The notes below the pieces were generated by a model, which made no database searches, was not told the DNA's origin, and worked only from the letters and a program-made list of their open reading frames with translations. A program made the position numbers and the translations under genes. From positions 33,313 to 97,312 of the forward strand of contig JBKBMT010000004.1 of NCBI GenBank assembly GCA_046295655.1: a stretch of 64,000 nt of DNA. The letters are read 5' to 3'. The stretch is from JBKBMT01 sp046295655 (GTDB lineage Bacteria; Pseudomonadota; Alphaproteobacteria; Rhodobacterales; Rhodobacteraceae). Positions 1 through 8,262 of this stretch are shown here, one piece after another (position 1 is the stretch's first letter; every line of letters begins with the position of its first letter).

Positions 1-892
1 CGAACGGGCGCCGATCCTCTTCGCGGGCGTTGATGATGGTGTTGAGGACGATGGGGGCCCCGCCGAAATGGGTCGCTCCCTCGCCGGCGATGGCATCATA
101 TATCGCCCGCGCGGTGATGTCGCGGCAGCAGATCACCGTGCCGGCAACCAGCGGCATCATCCAGGCGTGACACCAGCCGTTGCAATGAAACAGCGGCACG
201 ATGGTCAGATAGCGCGGGTGAAGGACCATGCGCCAGCTCACGACCTGGCCCATGGTGGACAGATAGGCGCCGCGGTGATGATAGACCACGCCCTTGGGCC
301 GGCCCGTGGTGCCGGACGTGTAGTTCAGCGCCAGCGATTCCCATTCGTCCTGCGGCATGATCCAGTCGAATGCCGGGTCGCCCTCGGCCAGCAGCGCCTC
401 GTATTCAAGGTGTCGTCCGGTTGCCGGGTGGCCGGCCTGATCGTCCGGCACCTCGACGAGCAGGGGCGGCACGCCCTGCATCGCTGCACAGGATGCCTCG
501 GCCAGCGACAGGAAGGCGGTATCGACCAGCAGCACCTTCGCGCCGCCGTGGTCGAGGATATAGGCGACCGTGTCGACATCCAGCCGCGTGTTGATCGCGT
601 TCAGGATGGCGCCGCAGGCCGGGACGCCGAAATGCGCCTCGACATGCGCCGGCAGGTTGGGGATCAGCGTCGCCACCACGTCGCCGGGCCGGATCCCCCG
701 ACCTGCCAGCGCCGAGGCGAGCCGCGTGACCCGGTCGCGGTAGGCGCGGTAGGTCCAGCGCCGGGCCCGGTAGACCAGCGCCTCGTGATCGGGCCAGATG
801 TCTGCGGCGCGCCTGAGATGCGACAGCGGCGTCAGCGGCACGAAGTTCGCTGCACAGCGGTCCAGCCCGGTCTCGTCGGCAAGCCATCCCAT
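1..892 (-). CDS. Acyl-CoA synthetase (AMP-forming), N-terminal part only
   Basis: Adenylate-forming ligase that would activate a carboxylic acid to its CoA thioester with ATP. The gene reads leftwards and runs off the window, so only about 297 N-terminal residues are visible. The protein begins MGWLADETG and carries the ATP/AMP P-loop signature YTSGTTGRPKG near residue 191, followed by the PLFHCNGW region typical of fatty-acyl/DmdB-like ligases. A purine-rich ribosome binding site (AGGGGAGGGG) precedes the ATG at 892. It diverges from a transporter gene 79 bp away. The substrate cannot be told from the visible part; a medium/long-chain fatty acid or 3-methylmercaptopropionate is possible. The C-terminal AMP-binding domain is outside the window. 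Confidence 0.9.
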   Translation of the reverse strand, partial: MGWLADETGLDRCAANFVPLTPLSHLRRAADIWPDHEALVYRARRWTYRAYRDRVTRLASALAGRGIRPGDVVATLIPNLPAHVEAHFGVPACGAILNAINTRLDVDTVAYILDHGGAKVLLVDTAFLSLAEASCAAMQGVPPLLVEVPDDQAGHPATGRHLEYEALLAEGDPAFDWIMPQDEWESLALNYTSGTTGRPKGVVYHHRGAYLSTMGQVVSWRMVLHPRYLTIVPLFHCNGWCHAWMMPLVAGTVICCRDITARAIYDAIAGEGATHFGGAPIVLNTIINAREEDRRPF

Positions 893-971
893 CAACCCCT
901 CCCCTGTTGGCGCTTGTCGGACGGATATTGGCGGGATATGCGCGCTGTGGAAAGCGTCTCGCAGGGTTCAC

Positions 972-1895
972 ATGACACTGGCAGCCGATCGTCCCCTGCC
1001 GAACAGTACGCTCGCGGCGGCGGGGCTGATCCTGGCATATGCGGTCATGGTTACCTATGCCGACAACTTCGTGCAGGTGATCGCGTCAGAGGGCGGCTTG
1101 TGGCAGTTCCAGATGCTGCGCACCGCAATGGGGCTGGGTATCTTCGGTGTGCTGGCGCTCGTGGTGCGGATGCGGTTCAGGCCGAGAAACTGGCGCGGCG
1201 TTCTGGCGCGGTCCGCGGTGCATTCGGGTGCGATGCTGTTCTACTTTGCCTCGCTCGGCTTCCTGCCCGTGGCGCAGGCTGTGGCGGGCCTTTTCACCGC
1301 CCCGATCTTCGTGCTGCTGATCGGTCGCTTCGTCTACGGTCACGCGCTGGGGCCGGTGCGGATCGGTGCGGTGGCGGCAGGCTTCGTGGGCGTGATCCTG
1401 GTTCTGGCCCCCGAGGCCGACGCGCCGGCCGGCTGGGCCAGCCTTCTGCCCGTCGCGGCAGGCGCTCTGTATGCCCTTGCAAACATTGCCCTGCGTGAAT
1501 GGTGCCCGGGCGAGAGCGCTGAATCGCTGACCCTAGTCTACATGGTGCTGATCGGCATTGCAGGTGCGGCCGGAATGGCGATCCTGTGGCTTTTTCCTCA
1601 GCCTGTGCCGGACGGCACTGACGGCTTCATCCTGCGCGGGCCGGTCTGGTTCTCGGCCGAGGCGCTGTGGTGGACGCTCGTGCAGGCGGCGGCATCGGTC
1701 GGCGGCGTGTTCTGCATGGTCCGCGCCTACCAGCTGGCGGAGGCAAGCCGTGTTGCCGTGTTCGAGTACGTCCTGCTTCCAGTCGCGGCGATCTGGGCCT
1801 GGCTGCTGTGGGGGCAGGGGGTCGGGGCCACTGCGGCACTCGGGATGGTGCTGATCGTCACCGCCGGCGTGGCAATCGCCCTGCGCGCGCGCTGA
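972..1895 (+). CDS. EamA/DMT-family inner-membrane transporter
   Basis: A 307-residue hydrophobic protein with about ten predicted membrane segments and the two-fold EamA repeat layout of the drug/metabolite transporter superfamily. It begins MTLAADRP; the open frame extends further upstream, but that part is non-hydrophobic and overlaps the divergent ligase, so the ATG at 972 is preferred. The usual EamA length is close to 300, so it looks complete. The substrate is unknown; members export amino acids, nucleotides or metabolites. Nothing in the neighbouring genes points to a substrate. Confidence 0.85.
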   Translation: MTLAADRPLPNSTLAAAGLILAYAVMVTYADNFVQVIASEGGLWQFQMLRTAMGLGIFGVLALVVRMRFRPRNWRGVLARSAVHSGAMLFYFASLGFLPVAQAVAGLFTAPIFVLLIGRFVYGHALGPVRIGAVAAGFVGVILVLAPEADAPAGWASLLPVAAGALYALANIALREWCPGESAESLTLVYMVLIGIAGAAGMAILWLFPQPVPDGTDGFILRGPVWFSAEALWWTLVQAAASVGGVFCMVRAYQLAEASRVAVFEYVLLPVAAIWAWLLWGQGVGATAALGMVLIVTAGVAIALRAR

Positions 1896-1933
1896 GCCTT
1901 GCCGGCCGGCGCCTGTCGCGGCAGGCTCGGTCC

Positions 1934-2590
1934 ATGATCGTATCGCCCGGCCGCCGCTACATCTTCGTCCATGCGCCCAAGACCGGCGGCACGGCGCTGA
2001 GCCTTGCACTCGAGACCCGGGCGATGAAGGACGACATCCTGATCGGCGATACACCGAAGGCGCGCGCGCGCCGGGGGCGGTTGAAACGCTACCGGACGGC
2101 GGGGCGGCTGTGGAAACACTCGACCCTTGCCGATGCGGTGGGCCTGCCGGGCACCGAAGATCTTGGCTCCATGTTCGTGCTGATGCTGGTCCGCAATCCC
2201 TGGGACCGGCTGGCAAGCTATTATCACTGGCTGCGTGCGCAAGCCTTTGCCCATCCGGCGGTGGGGCTTGCGCGCGCACTCGACTTCAGCGGCTTCCTGA
2301 ACCACGCGCACACCCGCGCGACCCTCGCCGCCTGGCCCTATGGCGCATATGTGCGGCTGCCGGGCGGGGCCGAAAGATGCAATCTGTTCGCCCGGCTCGA
2401 GTCGATCGAGGCCGATCTCGAACCGTTCGAAAGGCACCTCGGGTTCAGGGTCGCCCCTCTGGCCCGGATCAACGCCTCGGACCGTGACCGGGATTGGCGG
2501 ACCTATTATTCCGATACAGATGCCGCCCTGCTGGCGGATCTCTGTGCCGAGGACATCGCGCGTTTCGGCTACAGGTTCGACCCGGGTTGA
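1934..2590 (+). CDS. Sulfotransferase-family protein (PAPS-dependent type)
   Basis: A 218-residue protein with both PAPS-binding signatures of the sulfotransferase fold: a 5'-phosphosulfate loop (HAPKTGGTALS, residues 13-23) and a 3'-phosphate motif beginning RNPWDRLASYY at about residue 87. The size and spacing match the small carbohydrate-type (Sulfotransfer_2) enzymes that move sulfate from PAPS to a polysaccharide or glycolipid. There is no signal peptide, so it should act in the cytoplasm or on the inner membrane face. It lies 38 bp after the transporter and 51 bp before a Hint-domain protein. The acceptor is unknown; the polysaccharide locus at 54-63 kb is a possible but unproven source. 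Confidence 0.8.
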   Translation: MIVSPGRRYIFVHAPKTGGTALSLALETRAMKDDILIGDTPKARARRGRLKRYRTAGRLWKHSTLADAVGLPGTEDLGSMFVLMLVRNPWDRLASYYHWLRAQAFAHPAVGLARALDFSGFLNHAHTRATLAAWPYGAYVRLPGGAERCNLFARLESIEADLEPFERHLGFRVAPLARINASDRDRDWRTYYSDTDAALLADLCAEDIARFGYRFDPG

Positions 2591-2641
2591 GCCTGCCCGG
2601 TTTGCGCCCCCAAGCTGCCGCTTTCCCTGCTATGATGTATC

Positions 2642-3313
2642 ATGACCGCAAACGGCAGGGCACGCATGCAGCACCCGTCCCGCACCGATGACGCGCAGGC
2701 CCGCGATCTGGTGGGGTTGCCGGACTTCTTCACCGACGGGCTGCTTGCCGAGACGCCGGTTGCGACGACGGCGGGCTGGATCGCCGTGTCGCATCTGCGT
2801 CCCGGAGACCGTTTGCTGACCTTCGACGGCGGTCCGGCCGAGGTGGTGGAGCTGCGGCGCACCCGGACGACCCCAGACGCGGGCGAATGGCCTTCCGATC
2901 ATTGGCCGCTTGCGGTCCCGCCGCAGCCGGGTGTGCAGGGGCCGGGCCTGCGGCTGTTGCCCGACCAGCTGGTGCTGATCGACACCGATCTGGCAGAGGC
3001 GATGTTCGGCGATCCCTTCGCCCTGGTTCCCTCGCGGGCGCTGGAAGGCTGGGCCGGTATCGCCCGCAGCCTGCCGCGGGCGGCCGAGGCCGCCATCGTT
3101 CCGGTGTTCGAGCGCGAGCAGCTGATCTATGCCGGCGGGGGAACGCTGGTGCATTGCCCCGGTCAGGTCGCGCCGGATCTGACAGGGCCCGCGGTCTATG
3201 CGCCCCTGTCGCTCGCGGCTGCACGCCAGCTCGTCGCCTGCCTGATGGCCGAGGAGGTGGGGGCAGCGCTGGTTCGCGCTACCCCCGGCATGGATCACGC
3301 CGCCTTGGGCTGA
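2642..3313 (+). CDS. Degenerate Hedgehog/intein (Hint) domain protein
   Basis: A 223-residue protein whose middle matches the Hint_2 fold common in Rhodobacterales: a block-A-like stretch (ETPVATTAGWIAVSHLRPGD), then an inner strand region and a block resembling the usual 'SPQHRVLI', here LPDQLVLI. Active Hint domains start with a nucleophilic Cys/Ser and carry a block-B His; here the expected Cys is absent and the SPQHR His is lost, so self-cleavage looks unlikely. No signal peptide is seen. ATG 2642 is used; ATG 2666 is an alternative. The 3' end overlaps the convergent fadB gene by 19 bp. Confidence 0.7.
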   Translation: MTANGRARMQHPSRTDDAQARDLVGLPDFFTDGLLAETPVATTAGWIAVSHLRPGDRLLTFDGGPAEVVELRRTRTTPDAGEWPSDHWPLAVPPQPGVQGPGLRLLPDQLVLIDTDLAEAMFGDPFALVPSRALEGWAGIARSLPRAAEAAIVPVFEREQLIYAGGGTLVHCPGQVAPDLTGPAVYAPLSLAAARQLVACLMAEEVGAALVRATPGMDHAALG

Positions 3314-5493
3314 GCCGTGCCGTCATAGAAGGACGCGCCCCTTGCAGCCATCTCGCGCAGCATCCGGGGGGCTCGGAACCGCGCCCCGTGCTGCGCCTCC
3401 AGCCGGTCGCAGATCTCGACGGCGCGCGCCGCACCCAGCATGTCGAGCCACCCGAACGGGCCACCCGTCCAGGGCGCAAAGCCCCAGCCGAGGATCGCGC
3501 CCACGTCGCCCTCGCGGATGTCGGTCAGCACGCCGGCCTCCAGCGCACGAACGGCCTCCAGGACCTGGGCGAACATCAGACGATGCTGAACCTCGGGCAG
3601 TTCGGGCTGCTCGGCCGCCCGACCGAAGCGTTCCCGCAGGCCGTCCCAGATGCCCTGCCGCTTGCCGTCCTCGTCGTAGCTGTAGAAGCCGGCCTTGGAC
3701 TTGCGGCCAAGCCGGCCCTGATCGACCATCCAGAACACGATGCCGTCCACCGCATCGTCGGGATAGTCCGCGCCCATCGCAGCCTTGGTTGCCCTCGCGA
3801 TCTTTGCCCCGAGGTCGAGCGAGGTCTCGTCCACCAGTTGCAGCGGACCGAGCGGGAAGCCCAGAAGCTTTGCCGCATTCTCGACCAGTACCGGATTCAC
3901 CCCTTCGCCAACCATGCGCATGCCCTCGTTGATATAGGGTATGATGCAGCGGTTGGCGTAGAAGAAGCGCGCGTCATTGACGACGATCGGCGTCTTGCGG
4001 ATCTGGCGCACATAGTCCAGCGCCTTGGCCACCGCGCGGTCGCCGGTCTGCCGGCCGCGGATGATCTCGACCAGAAGCATCTTGTCCACCGGGCTGAAGA
4101 AGTGGATGCCGATGAACTGTTCCGGGCGCTTGCTGGCCTTCGCAAGGTCGCTGATCGGCAGGGTCGAGGTATTGGTGGCGAAGATCGCGGTCTCGGGGAT
4201 CACCGCCTCGGCCTTCGCGGTCACCTCGGCCTTCACCTTCGGATCCTCGAACACCGCCTCGACGATCAGATCGCATCCGTCGAGCATCGCATAGTCGGTG
4301 GTGGCGGCGATACGGCCCAGCACCTCGGCCTTCTTCTCGGCCGAGACCTTGCCGCGCTTCATGCCCTTGTCGAGCAGGTCCTCGGAATGGGCCTTGCCGC
4401 GGTTCGCCGCTTCCTGGGTGCTGTCGATCAATACCACTTCGATGCCGGCATTGGCGCTGACATAGGCGATGCCCGCGCCCATCATGCCGGCGCCGAGCAC
4501 CCCGACCTTCCGAACCTTCTGATCCGGCACGTCCGGCCGGTTCGCGCCCTTCTCCAGCGCCTCCTTGTTGATGAAGAGGCTGCGGATCATGGCGGTGGAG
4601 GAAGGGTTCAGAAGCACATGGACGAACCACCGCGCCTCTATCCTCAGCGCGGTGTCGAAGGGCACCAGCGCCCCTTCATAGACGGCGGACAGCAGCGCCT
4701 TGGCCGCGGGATATACGCCATTGGTCTTGCCGTGCACCATCGCTGACGCACCCACGAAGGTCATGAAACCCTGCGGCGTATAGGGTGTGCCGCCCGGCAT
4801 CTTGTAGCCCTTGGCGTCCCAGGGCTTGACCAGATCGGCATCCTTGGCCGACAGCACCCAGGCCTTGGCCCGCGCCATTAGCTCGTCCGCCGGCACGACC
4901 TCGTCTATCACGCCGGCCGCCATCGCCTTCTTCGGATCGTTCAGCTTGCCTTCCAGCAGCAACGGCGCCGCCATCATCGCACCCAACTTGCGCACCAGAC
5001 GGGTCGTGCCGCCTGCGCCCGGAAAGATCCCGACCAGGATCTCGGGCAGGCCGATCTTGGCCGACGGATTGTCGGCGGCGAAGATCCGGTGGCACGCCAG
5101 AGGCAGCTCTAGCCCGATCCCCAGCGCCGTTCCCGGCAGGGCGGCCGCGACGGGCTTGCCGCCCTTCAGGGTCTTGGGGTCCATGCCTGCGCGTTCGATC
5201 TTGCGCAGGACGTGGTGCATCTGCATCACCCCGTCGAACAGCCCCTGAGCGGGGTTGTCGCCGGCATCGGACTTCATCCGCGCGATGACGTTCAGGTCCA
5301 TCCCGCCGGCGAAATCCTTCTTGCCGCTTGTGATGACGATGCCCTTGACCGCCTCGTCGGCAAGCGCGGTGTCTATATGCCCGTCAAGCTCGGCGAAACC
5401 CGCAAGGCTCATCACGTTCATCGACTTGCCGGGAACGTCCCAGGTGATGGTGGCGACGCCGTCGGCGTCTACCGCATAGTGAAACTCGGCCAT
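3295..5493 (-). CDS. fadB: Trifunctional enoyl-CoA hydratase / 3-hydroxyacyl-CoA dehydrogenase (FadB/FadJ type)
   Basis: A 732-residue multifunctional beta-oxidation enzyme. The N-terminal crotonase domain (about 1-200) has an oxyanion-hole region and both catalytic glutamates (ALGIGLELPLACH and GLPEI). The NAD-binding hydroxyacyl-CoA dehydrogenase domain follows, with the Rossmann start VGVLGAGMMGAGIAY near residue 325 and the catalytic segment IGIHFFSPVDKM, then the C-terminal HADH repeats. The open frame extends 23 codons upstream, but ATG 5493 follows a strong AGGAGGA site and begins MAEFHYAVD as in the family. It sits 10 bp behind the thiolase gene, so the two make the usual alpha/beta pair. 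Confidence 0.95.
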   Translation of the reverse strand: MAEFHYAVDADGVATITWDVPGKSMNVMSLAGFAELDGHIDTALADEAVKGIVITSGKKDFAGGMDLNVIARMKSDAGDNPAQGLFDGVMQMHHVLRKIERAGMDPKTLKGGKPVAAALPGTALGIGLELPLACHRIFAADNPSAKIGLPEILVGIFPGAGGTTRLVRKLGAMMAAPLLLEGKLNDPKKAMAAGVIDEVVPADELMARAKAWVLSAKDADLVKPWDAKGYKMPGGTPYTPQGFMTFVGASAMVHGKTNGVYPAAKALLSAVYEGALVPFDTALRIEARWFVHVLLNPSSTAMIRSLFINKEALEKGANRPDVPDQKVRKVGVLGAGMMGAGIAYVSANAGIEVVLIDSTQEAANRGKAHSEDLLDKGMKRGKVSAEKKAEVLGRIAATTDYAMLDGCDLIVEAVFEDPKVKAEVTAKAEAVIPETAIFATNTSTLPISDLAKASKRPEQFIGIHFFSPVDKMLLVEIIRGRQTGDRAVAKALDYVRQIRKTPIVVNDARFFYANRCIIPYINEGMRMVGEGVNPVLVENAAKLLGFPLGPLQLVDETSLDLGAKIARATKAAMGADYPDDAVDGIVFWMVDQGRLGRKSKAGFYSYDEDGKRQGIWDGLRERFGRAAEQPELPEVQHRLMFAQVLEAVRALEAGVLTDIREGDVGAILGWGFAPWTGGPFGWLDMLGAARAVEICDRLEAQHGARFRAPRMLREMAARGASFYDGTAQPKAA

Positions 5494-5503
5494 GACGTCC
5501 TCC

Positions 5504-6715
5504 TCAGACCCGTTCGATGATGGTCGCGGCGCCCATGCCCGACCCGATGCACAGCGTGGCAAGCCCGGTGCCCTTGCCCGAGCGTTCGAGTTCGTCGAGC
5601 AGCGTGCCGAGGATCATCGCGCCGGTGGCCCCCAGCGGATGGCCCATGGCGATCGACCCGCCGTTGACGTTCACCTTGTCGGGCGAGACGTCGAAGGCCT
5701 GCATGAAGCGCATCACGACGGCGGCGAAGGCCTCGTTCACCTCGAACAGGTCGATATCCGAGATCGACATGCCGGACTCGCGCAGGATCTTCTCGGTCAC
5801 CGGAACCGGGCCGGTCAGCATGATGGTCGGGTCAGTCCCGATCTTCGCGGTCGCCCGGATGCGCGCGCGGGGTCTCAGGCCGTATTTGTCGCCGAACTCG
5901 CGGTTTCCGATCAACACGGCTGCGGCACCGTCGACGATTCCGCTGGAATTTCCGGCATGGTGAATGTGCTCGATCTTCTCCAGATGCGGGTATTTCAGAA
6001 GCGCGACCTTGTCGAAGCCCGGCATGGTCTCGCCCATGTCCTTGAACGACGGCTTCAGCGCCCCGAGGCTCTGCATGTCGGTGCCGGGGCGCATGTATTC
6101 GTCGCGGTCGAGAATGGTCAGCCCGTTGATGTCGCGGACCGGCACCACCGAACGGTCGAAGCGCCCGTCGTCCCAGGCGGCCTTGGCGCGTTTCTGGCTT
6201 TCCACGGCCAGCGCATCGGCCTCGTCGCGGCTGAAGCCGTATTCGGTGGCGATGATGTCGGCCGAGATGCCCTGCGGCACGAAGTAGTTGGCGATGGCGA
6301 TGGACGGATCGACCGCGATCGCGCCGCCGTCCGAACCCATGGGCACGCGGCTCATGCTTTCGACGCCCCCGGCGACATAAGCCATCCCGGCCCCGCCGCG
6401 CACCTGGTTCGCGGCCATGTTCACGGCCTCCAGACCGCTGGCGCAGAAACGGTTGATGCTGACCCCCGGCACGCTTTCGTCGAAATCCGAGGCGAGGACG
6501 GCGGTGCGGGCGAGGCATGCGCCCTGTTCGCCCACCTGGGTGACGTTGCCCCAGATCACATCCTCGATCGCGCGGGTGTCGAGGTCGTTGCGTTCCTTGA
6601 TGGCGTTCAGGATCACCGCGGAAAGCCGCGCGGCGGTCACCTCGTGCAGGCTGCCATCGGGCCGCCCCTTGCCGCGCACGGTTCGGGCGGCGTCGTAGAT
6701 ATAGGCGTCGGTCAT
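5504..6715 (-). CDS. fadA: Acetyl-CoA C-acyltransferase (thiolase)
   Basis: A 403-residue thiolase catalysing CoA-dependent cleavage of 3-ketoacyl-CoA, the last beta-oxidation step. The acyl-accepting cysteine lies in INRFCASGLEAV (about residue 91), the catalytic His in GGSIAMGHPLGATGA and the second Cys in ATLCIGSGMGAA near the C-terminus. The length is normal for the FadA/AcaB family. The gene precedes fadB by 10 bp on the same strand and follows an acyl-CoA dehydrogenase by 109 bp, placing it within a fatty-acid oxidation operon. It is more likely degradative than biosynthetic, judging from the neighbours. Confidence 0.95.
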   Translation of the reverse strand: MTDAYIYDAARTVRGKGRPDGSLHEVTAARLSAVILNAIKERNDLDTRAIEDVIWGNVTQVGEQGACLARTAVLASDFDESVPGVSINRFCASGLEAVNMAANQVRGGAGMAYVAGGVESMSRVPMGSDGGAIAVDPSIAIANYFVPQGISADIIATEYGFSRDEADALAVESQKRAKAAWDDGRFDRSVVPVRDINGLTILDRDEYMRPGTDMQSLGALKPSFKDMGETMPGFDKVALLKYPHLEKIEHIHHAGNSSGIVDGAAAVLIGNREFGDKYGLRPRARIRATAKIGTDPTIMLTGPVPVTEKILRESGMSISDIDLFEVNEAFAAVVMRFMQAFDVSPDKVNVNGGSIAMGHPLGATGAMILGTLLDELERSGKGTGLATLCIGSGMGAATIIERV

Positions 6716-6824
6716 GGGTCCTCCTTGCCCTGTCAGGCGATGGGTCCGGCGGTCGGGGCGCCGGATATGGATGATGGCATGGGGCGGGCGCCGCCGCGCG
6801 TGCCGCGGGTGCAGCAGCGCGGCA

Positions 6825-7979
6825 TCACAGCGTCCGCCCGATCAGTTCCTTCATGATCTCGTTGGTGCCCCCGTAGATCCGCTGGACGCGGGCGTCGGTC
6901 CACATCTCGGCAACGGCATATTCCTGCATGAACCCGTAGCCGCCGTGCAGCTGCAGACATTCGTCGAGCACGGCGCATTGGAGGTCAGTCAGCCAGTACT
7001 TGCACATGGCGGCCATCTCGACCGTCAGTTCGCCCCGCAGGTGCGCCGCGATGCAGGTGTCGAGGAAGCTCCGCGCCACGAAGGCATTGGTCTTGCATTC
7101 CGCCAGCTTGAACCGTGTGTTCTGGAACTCGATGATCGGCTTGCCGAAGGCCTCGCGCTCCTTGCAGTAGGCGATGGTCCGCGCCACCGCGCCCTCGATC
7201 GCGCCGACCGCGCCGCAGCCGATGATCAGCCGCTCCTGCGGCAGCTGCTGCATCATCTGGTAGAAGCCCTGGCCCTCGGCGCCGCCGAGGATGTTCTCGG
7301 GCGGCACCGGAACATTGTCGAAGAACAGCTCCGACGTGTCGGCGGCCTTCAGTCCGATCTTCTCGAGCTTGCGACCGCGGCGGAACCCCTCGGCCCCGTC
7401 CGTCTCGACCACCACGAGCGAGGTTCCCCGGGCCTTCGCCGAAGGGTCGGTCTTGGCTGCCACGATGATCAGATTGGCGTGCTGCCCGTTGGTGATGAAG
7501 GTCTTCTGGCCGCTGAGCCGATAGACGTTTCCATCGCGAATCGCGCGGGTCCGCAGGTTCTGGACGTCCGATCCGCCGGAGGGTTCGGTCATGGCCAGCG
7601 CACCGACCAGCTCGCCCGACACCATCCTGGGCAGCCAGCGCCGCTTCTGCTCCTCGGTCCCGTAGGCGAGGATGTAATGCGCGACAATGCCGGAATGGAT
7701 GCCATGCCCCCACGAGGCCAGGTTGGCCCGCCCGCCTTCCATGAGGATCACCGCCTCGTGCCCGAAGTCGCCCCCGGCACCGCCGTATTCCTCGGGCACC
7801 GAAGGGCACAGCAGGCCCAGCTCGCCCGCCTGGGTCCAGGTCTCGCGGTCCATCTCGCCCTGCTTGCGCCAGCGATCGAAATGCGGCGCCCATTCGGTGG
7901 CGATGAAGTCTCTGGTCATGTCCTCGAGCATGCGGTGTTCGTCGGTCATCCACGGCGAGGCAATCATCGGAAAAGTCAT
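6825..7979 (-). CDS. Acyl-CoA dehydrogenase (about 384 aa, FAD)
   Basis: Flavoprotein catalysing alpha,beta-dehydrogenation of an acyl-CoA. It shows the two classical signatures, ALAMTEPSGGSDVQNL and the C-terminal QLHGGYGFMQEY region, and the catalytic-base segment YGGTNEIM. The frame is open far upstream, but the ATG at 7979 (MTFPMIASPW) follows a GGGAGGAA site and gives the normal 380-residue length. It lies 20 bp after a small RHH-like gene and upstream of thiolase/fadB. Chain-length preference cannot be read from the sequence. Confidence 0.93.
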   Translation of the reverse strand: MTFPMIASPWMTDEHRMLEDMTRDFIATEWAPHFDRWRKQGEMDRETWTQAGELGLLCPSVPEEYGGAGGDFGHEAVILMEGGRANLASWGHGIHSGIVAHYILAYGTEEQKRRWLPRMVSGELVGALAMTEPSGGSDVQNLRTRAIRDGNVYRLSGQKTFITNGQHANLIIVAAKTDPSAKARGTSLVVVETDGAEGFRRGRKLEKIGLKAADTSELFFDNVPVPPENILGGAEGQGFYQMMQQLPQERLIIGCGAVGAIEGAVARTIAYCKEREAFGKPIIEFQNTRFKLAECKTNAFVARSFLDTCIAAHLRGELTVEMAAMCKYWLTDLQCAVLDECLQLHGGYGFMQEYAVAEMWTDARVQRIYGGTNEIMKELIGRTL

Positions 7980-7999
7980 CGGTTCCTCCCTTCTCCGGC

Positions 8000-8212
8000 T
8001 CACTTCTTGCGGTCGTCGAGCTCGGAGTTGAACAGACGCAGCCGGTGCGTCAGGTTGTCGGTGTCCGTCACGCTGTCGAAATGCTCGAACAGGAAGGACA
8101 GCGCCTCTCCTTCGTCCAGCCCCGCCTCGGCGGCGAACCGCCTGAGCCGCCGATAGCCGTCCTCGGTCATGGCGACGGGAAAGCGGCGGGTCAGGCGAAA
8201 GCGTTTCGGCAT
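8000..8212 (-). CDS. Small conserved-looking protein, possible ribbon-helix-helix fold
   Basis: A 70-residue basic protein between two acyl-CoA dehydrogenase genes (50 bp after one, 20 bp before the other). The pattern is a short strand with alternating residues (RFPVAMTEDG) followed by two amphipathic helices (YRRLRRFAAEAGL, then EGEALSFLFEHF), which resembles small RHH DNA-binding proteins or antitoxins. I do not recognise a named family. Its place inside the fad operon suggests a regulatory or accessory role in beta-oxidation, but that is inference from context. Confidence 0.65.
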   Translation of the reverse strand: MPKRFRLTRRFPVAMTEDGYRRLRRFAAEAGLDEGEALSFLFEHFDSVTDTDNLTHRLRLFNSELDDRKK

Positions 8213-8262
8213 CGTGTTCCCCGTGAAGCGAGCGGGCGCCGTGGCGGCGCCCGCCGGAGCGG

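Noticed and set aside
2887..4746. 619-codon plus-strand open frame
   Set aside because: Overlaps the Hint gene out of frame and is antisense to fadB; no domain pattern.
6793..6823. Hairpin GCCGCGC/GCGCGGC just after an acyl-CoA dehydrogenase gene
   Set aside because: No T-tract and a 17-base loop; in such G+C-rich DNA 7-bp stems occur by chance, and the operon continues downstream.
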